Source: Plicaturopsis crispa FD-325 SS-3 (lineage: Eukaryota; Basidiomycota; Agaricomycetes; Amylocorticiales; Amylocorticiaceae). Taken from it: 64,000 nucleotides of DNA. The notes beneath the pieces are model-generated. The model was given only the letters and a program-made list of their open reading frames with translations, had not been told where the DNA came from and ran no database searches. The stretch lies in contig KN832574.1 in the NCBI GenBank assembly GCA_000827205.1, forward strand, positions 62,001 to 126,000, given 5' to 3'. The position numbers were made by a program, and so were the translations under genes. Of this stretch, positions 1 to 11,770 are shown one piece after another (within the stretch, counting starts at the first letter, position 1; each line of letters opens with the position of its first letter).

Positions 1-226
1 ATTCGGGACGATGTCGAGAGAAAGATGTGCGAAAGCGCTAGCTGCAGCTGGTGGGAGGGTTCTACAGTACTGCGATCTAGACATTGCAGGTGAAAGAACG
101 GGAGGGAACGAAAGACGAGCGCGTACGCTGTGGAGATTACGTACGCGCGCCTCGTGCGACGCGTCGACGCGTCTCAATCATCTCGACCATCGCCGCGTTG
201 CATTTTGTCCTTGGTGCACTTCATCG

Positions 227-693
227 ATGACCACCACCACGCCCCGCACGACCGTCCAAAGCCTGCGCGGCGGCTTCGTCATCTCCGCCTCCGACGCCTG
301 CGCATGGGCTACGACGCTCCGCGGCCCCGAGCCCGACGCCCCTCCGCTCCTCCCGGACGAATACCACTCCCTCACCATCCTCGTCACCATCAGCGCCGCC
401 ATCCGCAGGGTCGGCGGCGTCGGGTGCGGCTTCCACGGTACGTTCGCCGGGGACAAGTACGTTGCGTGCTCGCACCGCCAGAGGAAGGTCTTTGACGTGG
501 CGCTGTACGAGGAGAACCTGGTGAGCGGCGTCGTACCGCCGAGCTACGAGTTTGAGCCGAACGAGGCTACGGCAAGAGTAGAGAAACTGTTGGATGATAG
601 TGGTGCGTGTTGTTACTGTAATTTTACCGTTTGGGTGCTCACGTCGTTGCAGGTGTTGAGCACAGCGAGTTCCGGACGGGGTGTCGCTCGTAG
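227..693 (+). CDS. Small protein of unknown function, two exons
   Basis: Exons 227-602 and 653-693 join in phase (intron starts GTGCGT, ends TTGCAG) to give 138 residues. I do not recognise the family. The protein starts with a Thr-rich stretch (MTTTTPRTTVQSLRGG), has a compact middle with several Cys and Gly residues (VGGVGCGFHGTF, then YVACSHRQRK), and ends in a charged segment. There is no signal peptide or membrane segment. Codon use is strongly GC-rich at third positions from about base 230 to 600, which supports real coding; the upstream in-frame extension to base 11 lacks that bias, so I chose the ATG at 227. The stop lies inside the left edge of a dispersed repeat that begins near 688, so the 3' end may be recently rearranged. 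Confidence 0.5.
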
Positions 694-945
694 TCATCGC
701 ATCAGCGAGACATGCTAGGCGAAAGGCTTTTCCCCTTAGATTGCGCAGGGAGGCTGTATTCGAGCACCTGAGCGTTAACTTGAAAGAGGATTGGATTGGA
801 AGTTTAATCTCTGGCCAGTAGCCGCATGTATGATGCGAGTCGGACTGTCGGAGAGAGAAGTTCAAGTCCGAAATTGGTAATCCCGTATGCGTTGTTTGGC
901 TTCGAGCAGGTAAACCAAACAACGCCTGCCATTCCTCTCGTCCGA
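688..945. repeat. Dispersed repeat, copy 1, ending in an 11-bp perfect hairpin
   Basis: This stretch matches 6965-7226 in the same orientation, in blocks: TCGTAGTCA at the left edge, CATCAG-GAGACATGCT, GGGAG-GCTGTATTCGAG, and ATGCGTTGTTTGGCTTC. The match then continues to AACAACGCCTGCCATTC. Near 889-924 the 11-base arms GCGTTGTTTGG and CCAAACAACGC form an inverted repeat around a short loop. The blocks are separated by diverged sequence, so the copies are old. No coding capacity is visible. It could be a non-autonomous DNA-transposon remnant or an old segmental duplication. Confidence 0.6.
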
Positions 946-3154
946 GTCGTATTTTGCTGCCTTGATCCAAATCTGTTGTCAATGCTGTCTACTTATCAGG
1001 CTGTCTCCTGGTTCTCTCCGTAACCCATCACTGGGCGCGTTCATTTTCCGTTCAATGACCACACGTGTAGCTGCAAACCTGGGTCAAGGGAACGTTGCGT
1101 GTCGGAGATCAAGGCTCTGGCAAACATACACTGGCAGTCAATGACGAACAAGGCTGCGACTTCGAGCAGCGCACCTTTTGGCTCCAAAGTGCGATCGCGC
1201 ATGTCTTCCTATTGTATTGACCACTATGATCGGCTGCGTCGCGTTGATCGCATTCTGTTCGACAACGCGTACGCCGTAGATGTCTAGATCTTTGGAGGAG
1301 TACCAGTGATGTTCGCAATCTCGTGCGGGCGTCCGTGGAGAACTCCGTCGATGTCCTCTTTGCTCCACATCCCAAGATTCCGGTAACTGGGTTTCCTGCG
1401 CGAGTCATCTATCACAACGAAAGATTCCTGGTGAGGATTTGCGTTTTTGTTGGGCGGCCCTCGTACGTGTTTCTCTTTCTCTCTGGAGCGTGGGTAGTGA
1501 GCTCAAACGCGTAAGCAGCAGGCTCGTCGTTGCATTCTGACGCGTATTTGCTGACCAGACGAAGCTCGTGCAAGACGAGGCCCAAGAATGCGCGTCCGTC
1601 GACCCGAATCCGACGGCCTAGCGTCCCTTACGACGCATCGCCTTACTACTCGCACCCATGGCGGGATAGGAAACGCTCGGATGCGTGTCCCCTGCCAATA
1701 TACCCGGTGCATCCGATGATCTGCGGTATGAATCATCGCCCGAGCACTGTCGTCGTTTTTTCCGGGCCCGAGTTGACTGTGGCAGCAAGAAGGATTATGT
1801 GGTCAGTGCTGAACGACATTTGGTGAGACATATTCATGCTCGTAACCGTTTTTGTTTTCGACCGACGGCGAGATAATTGACAGACATTGCAGTCTGTGTC
1901 ATGGGCACGCATGAGAAGGCCAAGGCGTGCATGGTGTGATACAGGAGCGCCCAATTTGCCGCAAACAACTCTCCAAATATCATCGTTTTCCTCCATAGAG
2001 CACGCGGTGTCGATCTGGGGCTCTATGTTGGTGCCATGCCCCTTGTGCAACCGGAATCCCTGCCGCCGTAGTGTTGCTCTGTGAGTACGCTTGTTAGATA
2101 TATGCGATGAGCCGCTGTCTGATTTGCGATCCCTAGGTATCGGATGTCATGCAGCAGATTATCCCTTGGAGCGGTGAGGTTGTCCGGCATACGAGCTCTC
2201 ATAAGGCACGAGTTTACATGCCATGTTTCCTCTGACACGTATCTAAACATACTCATGGAGTGGCCTAAGAAGACATTACATTCGCTCGTCCCGGAAATCG
2301 TACTGCATCGCTGATCGACACCGTGTAGGGAGATGGTCCGCCATGTGTGAAAATACTGGTCTGCCATCCGTTGAAGCAACCATGCACTCAACGGGGGCAG
2401 TCCACGCGCCTTCCGAGTCGCTCTGTAGATTTTTCAACTTTCTAGAAGTTCCATCCGACATCCCGACCTCGAGGAGACAAACATGCCGTGTTCACGTATG
2501 TCCATGTCATTCCCCAGACCATCGCCGCGCGTTAGCTGAAAAATATCTTTAGCGCCTCACACTGTGAGGAGCAGTGTTCGGAGGTACCGGAACTGCCCAT
2601 TCCACAGCCAGGTATTTTGCGACTGGCTCGTAGGCCAATGTGCTATCCATCGCTGTGACAATGCTAGAATCTTCACAGTGTTCTGGGCGAAGTGCAGTGT
2701 ACTTCGGGAGATAACAGAGCACCGCCTCTCTTCGCCTTTGACCTTCATTTCGTGCATCCGCCAGCGCTACTTTGCACGTGTCCGCAAACCCCTTACCTTG
2801 TTTCATTCATCTAGATGACTATGTCGCAACAAGGTACCCGTGCTCGTGAGAACGCGTACTTTCTTTTGCCGTGACTCCTCACTCGCATTGGCAGAGAGAT
2901 GCCTCTCAAGGACGCTGGCCTCGCGTAGTCCTGTAGGTCAGTGCGTCTATATGTTCCAACTTGGCAGAGGGGCGCTCATTCGAATCAGGCATGCATCCAT
3001 GGCATCGCAAGCCTGTGCCGCCTTCTCCCTTGCGGTACCACAGCCGCCTCGCCTCGAGCCTTAATGTCCTCTTCATACCAGCTCGTCCTCGCTGCTACCT
3101 CCCCACTTCTCAGACCCATCATCCACCTCACCTAGCTTTTCTCGAATCTAGCTA
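946..3154. other. Intergenic stretch without a supported gene
   Basis: All frames here are broken into short ORFs without basidiomycete codon bias, and I could not join them with phase-consistent introns into anything recognisable. A weak similarity between about 2745-2795 and 6850-6890 (shared GCAC-TGTCCGCAAA) hints at further old duplication between these two gene-poor regions. Confidence 0.5.
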
Positions 3155-6052
3155 ATGCCGCTCAAAGTCGTACGTATCTTTCGACGACGGGTTGTGCCCT
3201 CGGCCAAGGACACCCTATCCGCTGCGATCCCGGTGCTCAAGACCGTAAAGGCGGCCGCCGACATTGCGAACGCGCCGCTCGTTGGCAACATTGCTAGCGT
3301 TCTCCTAGTCTGCGTCGAGACAGCAAAGGTGCGTCTTCCAGCAGCCGGAGTCGTCGATGTTTACCGATGCGTTCCATACCCGGACAGGATGCCCGCTCCA
3401 ACAAAGAAGACGCTCTTGAACTACTCGCGCGAATCGTTCAGCTAGTGCTCCCGACCATCAACCGAATCCACGCCATGGGCTTTCCTAGCACACCTGCCGC
3501 CGAGAACTTGCTGCACGATATGAAAGAATTGCTGCCGTCCGCCTCTTGTCGCTTTTTGGGTCGTTTTGGGATTAACATGCGTCTACAGGATGTTCGAGCA
3601 AGTCTCCTCCGCGATGTCGAATATCACCAGGCGAAATCTGTTCTTCCGATTTATGCGTAGCGTTGCCGATAAAGAAAAGATACTGGAGCAACGTCGACAG
3701 TTGGACAATAGACTCCAGGACTTTTCCGTAAGATACTGTGATATCCTTATAAATCGCAGGCATTTGACTCATTTCAAAACCAGTACAATTCGCTCGTAAG
3801 CCTCCGGATGGCTTCAGCGGTCGCTGAATCACAAGTGGGTGGTTCGCAGTCTTCCGCGATCTTATCCTGCTGAGCCGACGCCAGGACTACGCGACTTTAC
3901 AACAAGAAGATGTCGAGTTATTGGAAGTGGAAGGGACACATAAGAGCCCTGACGACGACGAGTTTCGATACTCAAATATCTATCGGGCTCGACTACGAGC
4001 AGACGGTACGACCGTCCTCCTTTTGCAGTGCAAGCGGGATATAGCTGCCATGGTATGTTATCAGCACGATATATATGCTTGCATTAATTGAGCCTGAGTT
4101 GTTGATGCAGAATTTCCTTGCGGAAGTTCACCGCTACCATGATGCATAGTGAGAACCGGCCGCGACATATCCGTAGACCTTGATTCTCACAGTGCAAACT
4201 TCAGTCACCCGAATGTTGTCCAGTTCCGCGGTGCATCAAGCCAGACCTCTAGACCAAGATTCGTCGTTGTAGATGACCGTAAGTGTTTTTCTGACTAGAT
4301 CACATAGCACGGCTCAATGCTCACCCGTATGCATAGATCCCTACTTCGCCTGCGCCGTCTTAGCGCCTGAGAATCCCTATGGGCTATCAGTACGAGAGCG
4401 TGTACGATTAGCTCTGCGAATGGTAGTACCTCGTTATTTATATGTCATCAACGAAAAGTAATCTCATCTCGAACAGGTCGCCGATATGTACGTGAGTATC
4501 TTCAAAACCACACACAAAGAACTTCTCACGAACACCATCCACTGCGTGGATCCAGTCTTTCTTCGAGTATCTTGACCACAACGACATGCCTACTCCGCGC
4601 CGGGTAACGCGTGGCTATTTCGTGACTATGTTTATTCACCTGGCTTCACGTTTTCTGACATTGACTGCGAGCCAAGTTTAGGTTTGATGCTACATTAAGC
4701 AGATGCGTGTACCAACCAACCCCTTTGAGCACATACGCTGGTACCTTCAAACTATCTAAACGCTGTGTCAACAGATTGTTCACTCACGTTCTGCTAGTAT
4801 ACTCATCGGGCTGGTACATCAATATGTTTCAGGGTTTCCTCTCAGTTTGGCCCGAAATTTCTTCGCCGTCTATGAACTTTGATCGTATGTCATGTAGCGG
4901 CCATCCGTTCGAAGCCCGAGCTGGGCATGCTGACAGAAGATTTCAAACAGTGGGAGGAAAAAGTGTCCCAGCACTTAACATCATCCTCAGTCCGCTTTGG
5001 AACCTGCCAATTGCTTCCAGTGCATATGACCGAGCTCTCGACAACCTTCCGTCAGTATTCACCGCTATATACGAGGATTGGAATTCCATGACCACGGGAA
5101 TGACAGAAAGTGCCCACTGTTGGCCAAGTTTGAGGACGATGCTGGCGCCCTACTTCCAAATCCGTGATTCGTACATCACCTCGGAACACCTCCCCGACCA
5201 CCCAACTAGGCCTGAATTGGGCGACGTCGTGTATGTTGATTACCCGTGTAATTTTCCCGCCACACTTGTGACCAACGCCTCAAATTATACGGTCATCTGC
5301 AATATCGCTACCGAAATATGGGAAGCATGTAACTTCCGAGCAGACGCCGATATCGAGGACTCTTTTGAAGCTCCAAAGACGAATAAAGGTGAGGTTTTGT
5401 CATGGGGTTTTTCATTTACGGAGTGAGTACTTGTCTCCATATCGTTCTGAGCTAGTACTAATCAATTTCTTTGCACATTGTAAGCGGATATCCAACTTCT
5501 TTTGAATCAACGGTACACTACGACGAAGCTTTTCCCAGCATCAAGACGCGTACGACACCCAACCCTGTGCATGCATACTTATCGCACAACCTCGAGGATA
5601 TAGTCACTGGGTGTACGGGGCACATTTCAAGTGGTCACTGTTCCGTTCGACGAGTTTTCTTCATGGGTAAGCTTGTTATGTCTGCTCAGCATTTCCCTTC
5701 TCACGGATACCATATATTAGTTACCGCCGTCGAACACAGACAGCGTTATACGCTCGAAGCGCGGCGTACAGAATCACCCACTTCAGCCATTCGCCGTACT
5801 TCTTCCAACTCCCATTTATTATTCCACGATAGTCCTTATGTGTTTCACCGAAATCCAACGGAAACAGCACATATAGATGCCGACTCGGACACGCCTAAAC
5901 CATGGGGACATTGGTCAACCTCTAAAGACTGCACGCAGGGAGAGTACGTGATCCCTGCGGCCCCGAACAAAGATGCCTTTGAAGCCATGCCCGGCGTAGA
6001 GTTGGATGGTTTCCGAGTAAAAGCGCTCGCGTTTCCAGAATCCGAGAGGTAG
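3155..6052 (+). CDS. MLKL-N-like helical domain protein with kinase-like segment; 3' exons uncertain
   Basis: The first exons join in phase: 3155-3328, 3388-3536, 3589-3727, 3760-3834, 3885-4052, 4111-4148, 4205-4278, 4337-4422, 4477-4491 and from 4556. The first ~150 residues (AAADIANAPLVGNIASVLL, then DARSNKEDALELLARIVQLV) resemble the helical N-terminal domain of fungal MLKL-like/NLR-associated proteins, which in known members mediates membrane association or signalling in cell death. The next part (IYRARLRADGTTVLLLQCKR, later FLAEVHRYHDA and HPNVVQFRGAS) looks like the N-lobe of a protein kinase. I see no HRD or DFG motif, so it may be a pseudokinase. One required intron (3728-3759) is only 32 bases. 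After about 4606 the frames stay open in pieces (4879-5426, 5471-6052), but I could not settle the splicing. The 3' half could be decayed or a second gene. Confidence 0.55.
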
Positions 6053-6964
6053 ATTTGTATACATATACCTCAAAGTACCGGTTGCTGATGAAACTTCTTC
6101 AGATGCAGATACAAATTTCATATCTTCCATGAACTTATAATATCTTGAACTACGCTAGAAAGGGAGGTGTGGGCCTGGTGTGAGCAACAGCATCTCAGAC
6201 TCTTTGCCTTCTTCTTACAGTTATTCACATGGCCTTTCGGACGTCAATAGTTTCTCTTGTACTCGCTGCCTTGTGATTTGTTAACATGATCAATTGATGG
6301 ACTGCTACCGTCGTCTGAATCTGCGACAGAGTTTCTAGCTACCCTCACAGAAGACATAGTCTCGAAACTTCGGTTCCCGCTGAACAGTTCTCCTACTCGA
6401 AATAGTCACCGTGGAAGTCCCTGAATTACCGTGCTATTTACTCACTCGATAGCGGCACCAGATCAAGGAGCAAATGGGTAGAGCACCAATTACCTTCGTG
6501 AGCGACAACTCGTATGGGAGAAGCCGTTTGCCAGCGGCTCAGGCTTTACCTAGAGGACGCGCCGTTTATCGTAGTCATGGGTCCCATCGTATGCATTTAT
6601 AGCCAGGCGCAGCGGGCGGAGGAAGCTTCCCAGTCGGAAAGACCGCGTAGGATGAGCTGCATGTGCTGTATCTCTAGTTCTGCGAGCGTTTTGAGCCCAT
6701 GACCGTGTTGCGTTTGCGAGAACAAGGTCGGAGGTAGAATAGCGAAAGGGAAGGGCATCTACTCGCACCTGCTTGTCTGCGCGTGGGGTCCCAGAACAAC
6801 TTTTATGAGCTCGCTTATATTCACAAGGAAGAGAGACCCACTGGGCATACCCTGCGTGACAGCCACTTCGCACATGTCCGCAAAGCTTAGACATGGCGGG
6901 CCCTTTCGCCCACTCTCGTTGATCTCCTGCAAGAGACGTCTCCGTGATTCAAACAAGTTGGCAT
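6053..6964. other. Intergenic stretch without a supported gene
   Basis: Short ORFs on both strands show neither codon bias nor recognisable motifs. Nothing here could be tied to the flanking genes. Confidence 0.5.
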
Positions 6965-7226
6965 CGTAGTCACGCCACATCAGTGAGACATGCTGACTCA
7001 GAGTCGCCGACGGGGTATTCAAACGGGTTGTACACGACTGTCTCGAAGATCAAAGATCCGGATTCAGATGAGCAAAGGCTCTCCTGTCGAATCCGCGGGA
7101 GAGCTGTATTCGAGTAGAAACCCGGGAGTATTCTTGATAGAGGGCGAGTTCGATCTTTGGCTCGTGGCGCTCGCATGCGTTGTTTGGCTTCCGGCGAGTG
7201 AACCAAACAACGCCTGCCATTCCCAG
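6965..7226. repeat. Dispersed repeat, copy 2, with the same 11-bp hairpin
   Basis: This is the partner of 688-945. It keeps the order TCGTAGTCA, CATCAG-GAGACATGCT, GGGAG-GCTGTATTCGAG, then the hairpin arms GCGTTGTTTGG and CCAAACAACGC (about 7178-7213), followed by CTGCCATTC. The loop differs slightly from copy 1 (CTTCCGGCGAGTGAA against CTTCGAGCAGGTAAA) while the arms are identical. Retention of the arms in both copies suggests either a structural constraint or a transposon terminus. Confidence 0.6.
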
Positions 7227-7578
7227 CGGGCCTCAGCGCTCCGAATGTGCGTCCGCCAACCCGAATCCAACGCGCACACACTACTATTGTCTCCGATTCC
7301 ATTCCAACGCATCGTATCTCACCACGTCGCTTTGCAAACACTGGAATGCAGTGGCTCACATGCCCATCCCAGTGACCCCACGGCCTTTCCGGCGACCTTC
7401 GATGGAAGTCTCCGAGTGAGCTCCCTTGCCCTCGGGCTAATATACCAAGTATCCACCATCAACTCTTCACCGCTAGCTTTGCACCAGCACCAGAGGAATT
7501 CTCAACTGTATACACCTCCTAACTTACTCCAAGTTTTCAGATGATGCATCATCTTCGTAAGGTGCGCAGACACCGGCA

Positions 7579-8966
7579 CTAACACCGATACCTGCTTATT
7601 GAAATCCCAGGCGTGTCCGCGACACGGTACACTAGTTTCTCTCCGCTCACTTCCTCCCGCGCCAGCATCTCTACGCCCTGGGGCACGCCCGTTAGCCCGC
7701 CGGGGACGAGACGCACGCGGTTCGGCTTAAACGCGCCAGACTCGACGAGCGGCGCGATCGCACAATACCTGTGCATCCCTTCCATCAGACTCGTTTACAA
7801 AGAAAATGGCAGGTGACGTACATCGCAGTGGCGAACTCCGCATCCTCTCCGTGAACGGTCCACACCTACGAGTCCTCCATTCAATGTCATGCCCAGAGAC
7901 GTGGAGCGACGACGCACCCCAGTGCGGATATGCTCGACGTTCGGCGGCACATCTACGCTCTCCGGCCACTCGTGCGAATGCGTCAGCTTCCCGCCGTCCT
8001 TCCTCAACACGTCCACAGAGATCTGGTTTGTCTCCGGCGTCGCAACCGCGTTGTCTGTCACGCCCTCGTTAGCACCTCCCACACACACACCCACACGCAA
8101 ACACGCAAAAAAGCACGCACAGACGTAATGCAGAGGCCCACGGCCCTCCAGCGCCTCAGCAACCGCATTACCCACCTCCTCGCGCGTCTTCCCGCGGTAA
8201 TCCACCACGACGTCCGCGCCCACGCTACGCGCATACTCCTTACTTCCTCCCGCGACGCCGACGACATACATCCCCGAGAGCTTCGCCAGCTGCACCGCGT
8301 ACGCGCCCACGCTGCTCGACGCGCCGTACACCAAAATCGGCGTGCCCCGTACCTTCTCCTTCTCTCTACCCGCTGTGTCGGTGAAGGCGGGGAGCCCGAG
8401 ACTCCTGTACAGCCCGATGAAGGCGGTGGCGAGCGCGAGGGGCAGCGTCGCCGCGGCCTCGAAAGAAGTGCTGGGCCCGAGGGGGAAGGTCGTGCCCGCG
8501 GGGGCGGTGGAGTATTGCTGGTAGCCGCCCCATTTTGGGTGGGGTTGGCCCATTTTCGTGAACGCTGCTACCTACACCAGACGATCAGCCTCGAAAGGTT
8601 TGGATGTGGGTAATGGGCGGTACGGACCCGGTCCCCGAGTTTGAACTCCGTGACGCCCTCGCCGACGGCCGCGACGTACCCCGCTACGTCGTTCCCCTCG
8701 ATGCCCTCCTGCCCGTGCCGCGTACGCAAATAATAAATTCAAGAACAATCGGATGGCGAGTGGAGAAAGTGCGCTCGACGCACCCATCCCAGCTTATCGT
8801 ACCACAGCCGCGTGACCTTCCAGTCCTTCGGGTTCGATGCGACGGCGACGTTCTGCACGAGCACCTCGCCCGGGCCCGGCTGGGTGACGTCGAACTCTCT
8901 GAGCGTGCACCCATCGCGGGCGAACCAGACGCCTTTTTGTTTTTGCGGGAATGTGCTAGCGGCCAT
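7579..8966 (-). CDS. Medium-chain dehydrogenase/reductase (zinc-independent enoyl reductase-like), paralogue A
   Basis: Six exons (complement of 7579-7768, 7822-7865, 7918-8054, 8121-8571, 8628-8708, 8784-8966) join in phase to 361 residues. The N-terminus is a GroES-like fold (PGPGEVLVQNVAVASNPKDWK, then GNDVAGYVAAVGEGV). The cofactor domain carries YGASSSVGAYAVQLAKLSG, an AxxGxxG-like NADP(H)-binding loop of the MDR superfamily. The Cys and His ligands of zinc alcohol dehydrogenases are missing, so it probably belongs to the quinone-oxidoreductase/ToxD trans-enoyl reductase branch. The substrate is unknown. It is the first of two tandem copies (next at 9620); a third lies at 47039. A TATA box lies about 77 bases upstream of the ATG. 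The third-exon length (451 bases) and all intron positions are shared with the paralogues. Confidence 0.9.
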
Positions 8967-9042
8967 GTCGTGTTATGGGGTTAGTATAAGTGGGTGGTAC
9001 TGGCAGTGGTATAAGTGGAGATGAGCGGTCCGGTGACTGGAG

Positions 9043-9048
9043 TATATA
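9043..9048 (-). promoter_or_regulatory. TATA box of MDR paralogue A
   Basis: TATATA reads on the minus strand about 77 bases before the ATG at 8966. All three MDR paralogues carry a TATA-like element at a comparable distance (55-77 bases), which is uncommon for fungal housekeeping genes and fits inducible expression. Confidence 0.5.
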
Positions 9049-9619
9049 AGGGTCTACGGCATTAGAGTTTAGAGTTTCTTCCTTACTTATACCTGAGTAG
9101 GATCGGACTCTGTGCGTCTGAATCAAGGCGGTGAATCAGCTGAAAGGCGCCGGGGGATGTGCTGACTGGTGGTTACTGCTGATTGGTACCGACTGCAGCT
9201 ACTTGTGCGGGATGTGTCATTGAGAATATGTGACGATGAGAACCGACAGAAACGCAGAGCGGGAGGATGCTTCCGTTTCTACCAAATCGAGGCCATCTTG
9301 GACCACAGCTCTTAAGTAGAGATGGTTGTCTGAGACTGTGTTGAGCCATGATAAGCTGACAAGCGCTGGAGAATGTACTGCTTACAACAGACGCTGTACG
9401 AAGGGAATGGCACTGCGACCGCTTGGGGAACCCGTCGAGGGTAGAGATGTCTCAAAAACCGAGGCTCCATGAAGAATGCCAATCACAATCAATTTTCTAC
9501 GACAAGCAAAAATACAGTATCTAGACCTGTTAACAGGCTGCGTCCATCCGTCAGCGACGACGCCCAACCTCTCCTCGGCAAATTACACTCACTGTCTACA
9601 TATAACGCGGGTGTACGCC
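9049..9619. other. Spacer between two MDR genes
   Basis: No coding signal was found. The 5' part is the promoter region of paralogue A and the 3' part the downstream region of paralogue B, since both are read leftwards. Confidence 0.5.
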
Positions 9620-10993
9620 TCACGAACTCGCAGCGAGGCCCTCCGTCTCCGCGATGCGGTACACCAGCTTCTCGCCGTGCACCTTGTTCGCCTTGAGCAG
9701 CGCCACGCCCTCCGCGACACCGCCCAGCCCGCCCGGGATGATGCGCACCTTGTTCGGCTTGAACGTGCCGTTCTCCACCAGCGGGGATAGCGCGCGGTAT
9801 CTATCACATACCACACCATCAGTTGCATATACTTACACGCAAGGGGGAGGAGGGGGCGTACATCTCGCCGGCGAACTCGGCGTCGTCGCCGTATGCGGTG
9901 TGGACCTGGAGCAGAAGGGTTAGAAGGGCAAGGGGGAGGAGAGAGAAGAGACGTACCCCTGTTCGCTCGGTCTCGATGTTGTCTGGGATGACGAGGTCCT
10001 CTGGGAGGTGGAGCACGTACGTGAACCGCCCACCTGCCGGGCGCAGGAGGTCGATGCCGGTCTTGATCGTCTCGTCGTTGCTCACAATATCGACTGCAGG
10101 ACGTCAACACAGCACGCGTTGCGTCGCCACCAAAACGCAGACTCACAGACATGGTGCAGCGGGCGCCCTTCAAGGGCGGCCTGCACATCCTTCACGACCT
10201 CCTCGCGCGAGCGCCCGCGGTAGTCCACAACCTTATCCGCGCCGAGCCCAAGCGCGACGTCCGCGCTCGAGCCCGCAATGCCGACGACGTACATGCCCGA
10301 GAGCTTCGCGAGCTGCACGGCGTACGAGCCGACGCTGCTCGACGCGCCGTAGATCACGACGGGCTCGCCCGCGAGAGGCTTGCTCGTGTCCGTGAACGGC
10401 GGGATGCGCAGGCGGCGGTAGAGCCCCGTGAAGGCCGTGCCGACCGCGAGCGGGAGTGTCGCAGCCTCCTCAAAGGTCGTGCGCGGGCCGAGGGGGAAGA
10501 CAGTGTTCAGGGGCGCGGTGGAGTATTCCTGGTAGGCGCCCCACCGGGGGTCGGCCTGCCGCATCTTCGTGAAAGCTGCCACCTGGTAAAAGGTCAGAAT
10601 AGGGGCTATGAGCTGATAATCGCGCGCACGCACCTTGTCGCCCTTCTTGTATTCAGTGATGCCCTCACCGACAGCCTCGACGTATCCCGCGACATCGTTG
10701 CCTTCGACAGTTTCCTAGTGTCTCCCTGTCAATAGGGGCTCATTCAATCAAAAGTTCGCAGGGCTCACCAAGTCTGTCCAGATGACGACTTTCCAGTCCT
10801 TCGGGTTGGACGCGACGGCGACATTCTTGATCAGGACCTCACCAGGCCCGGGCGGGACGACAGGGAACTCGCGTATGGTGCGGGTGTCGCGCGTGAAGAA
10901 GACGCCTTTCTGCTTTTGCGGGAGCGAAGACATCGTGCGGCGATGGAGGGTAGGTGCGACAGAGGAGCGCACGGCTGAGAGCAGTGCGGACAT
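9620..10993 (-). CDS. Medium-chain dehydrogenase/reductase, paralogue B, with possible mitochondrial presequence
   Basis: Exons (complement of 9620-9800, 9862-9905, 9957-10093, 10147-10582, 10634-10714, 10769-10993) join in phase to 367 residues. The exon structure matches paralogues A and C, with identical 81-base, 137-base and 44-base exons where comparable. The GroES-like part holds PGPGEVLIKNVAVASNPKDWK and the Rossmann part YGASSSVGSYAVQLAKLSG. Unlike A and C, the ATG at 10993 adds 20 residues before the common start (MSSLPQKQKG, 10933). They are rich in Ser, Arg and Ala with no acidic residue and contain TLHRRT, which looks like a mitochondrial targeting peptide. Use of the inner ATG would give a cytosolic form. 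The reaction is NAD(P)H-dependent by family; the substrate is unknown. Confidence 0.9.
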
Positions 10994-11056
10994 GGATGGA
11001 TGGGCGGGAGGATAGGGCTTTATCGGGGTGGGTCGACCTGGCTGAGCGTTCCCGCG

Positions 11057-11064
11057 TATTTATA
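11057..11064 (-). promoter_or_regulatory. TATA box of MDR paralogue B
   Basis: TATAAATA reads on the minus strand about 64 bases before the upstream ATG at 10993. Confidence 0.5.
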
Positions 11065-11770
11065 CCGTGTCCGCACAGTGCACGAACCTGGCGCGCGTGC
11101 GGGGATCGTGCGGAGCGTGCGGGGGATCTCTGATCGCTGGTCTGGAGACCACTCAGAACCACCGCTGGCGTCATTTTCTCTGGTCTGGAGATACGGTCTC
11201 CAGACCAGGTTTATTTGTCAGAAAACACCCGCATCGTGTCGACGAGCGGTGTCGGCCGAATACCCGAGTCCATAGCCACGCTGTAAACTCCTGGAAATTC
11301 AGGATAAATTCATCGGCAAAAATTGCAAGGCGCATTCGCCTCGCAGTGCCCGACGCAAGCCCGAGGGCTGCCCTGATGGACGAGCTCGCTGCGATCAAAT
11401 TGCGATCGAACCCCTGATGCTCAATGTGCATCTAAAGATAGTCTATACGGAGCTCAGTAACGTCTGTGACTTGGCGTACGTTGGCGTTGAGTTGGCGGCG
11501 AGACACGGTTGAGTACAGTGTAAGTTGGCACGATTCGAGGTGAACGTTAAGCGACGAGATAGAGCGCACCTTGAAATGATGGCAGAGATGCAACGGGTTG
11601 GGCTCGTCCCAACTTTGGCGGGCCATATGAAAGTCTAGTTAAATACATTCAAGAAATGCTCTGGGTAATTGTACAAGGATAGCAGCGTAGAATGAATGCT
11701 CCGATATATGATATAGTACATACTGATTGTCCGCCCCCTATCCATCGTCCATGTTCCATCTATGGCATCC
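11065..11770. other. Intergenic stretch without a supported gene
   Basis: No biased ORF is present. A short inverted repeat (GGTCTGGAGA near 11138 and CGTATCTCCAGACC near 11173, then ACGGTCTCCAGACC near 11193) lies in the far upstream region of paralogue B and could be regulatory or chance. Confidence 0.4.

Noticed and set aside
868-880. tRNA-like B box (GTTCAAGTCC)
   Set aside because: No A box, acceptor stem or anticodon arm could be built around it; likely chance inside the dispersed repeat.
7930-8613. Long plus-strand frame opposite MDR paralogue A
   Set aside because: It is an antisense shadow of the GC-rich reductase exon, with Arg-rich composition and no motifs.
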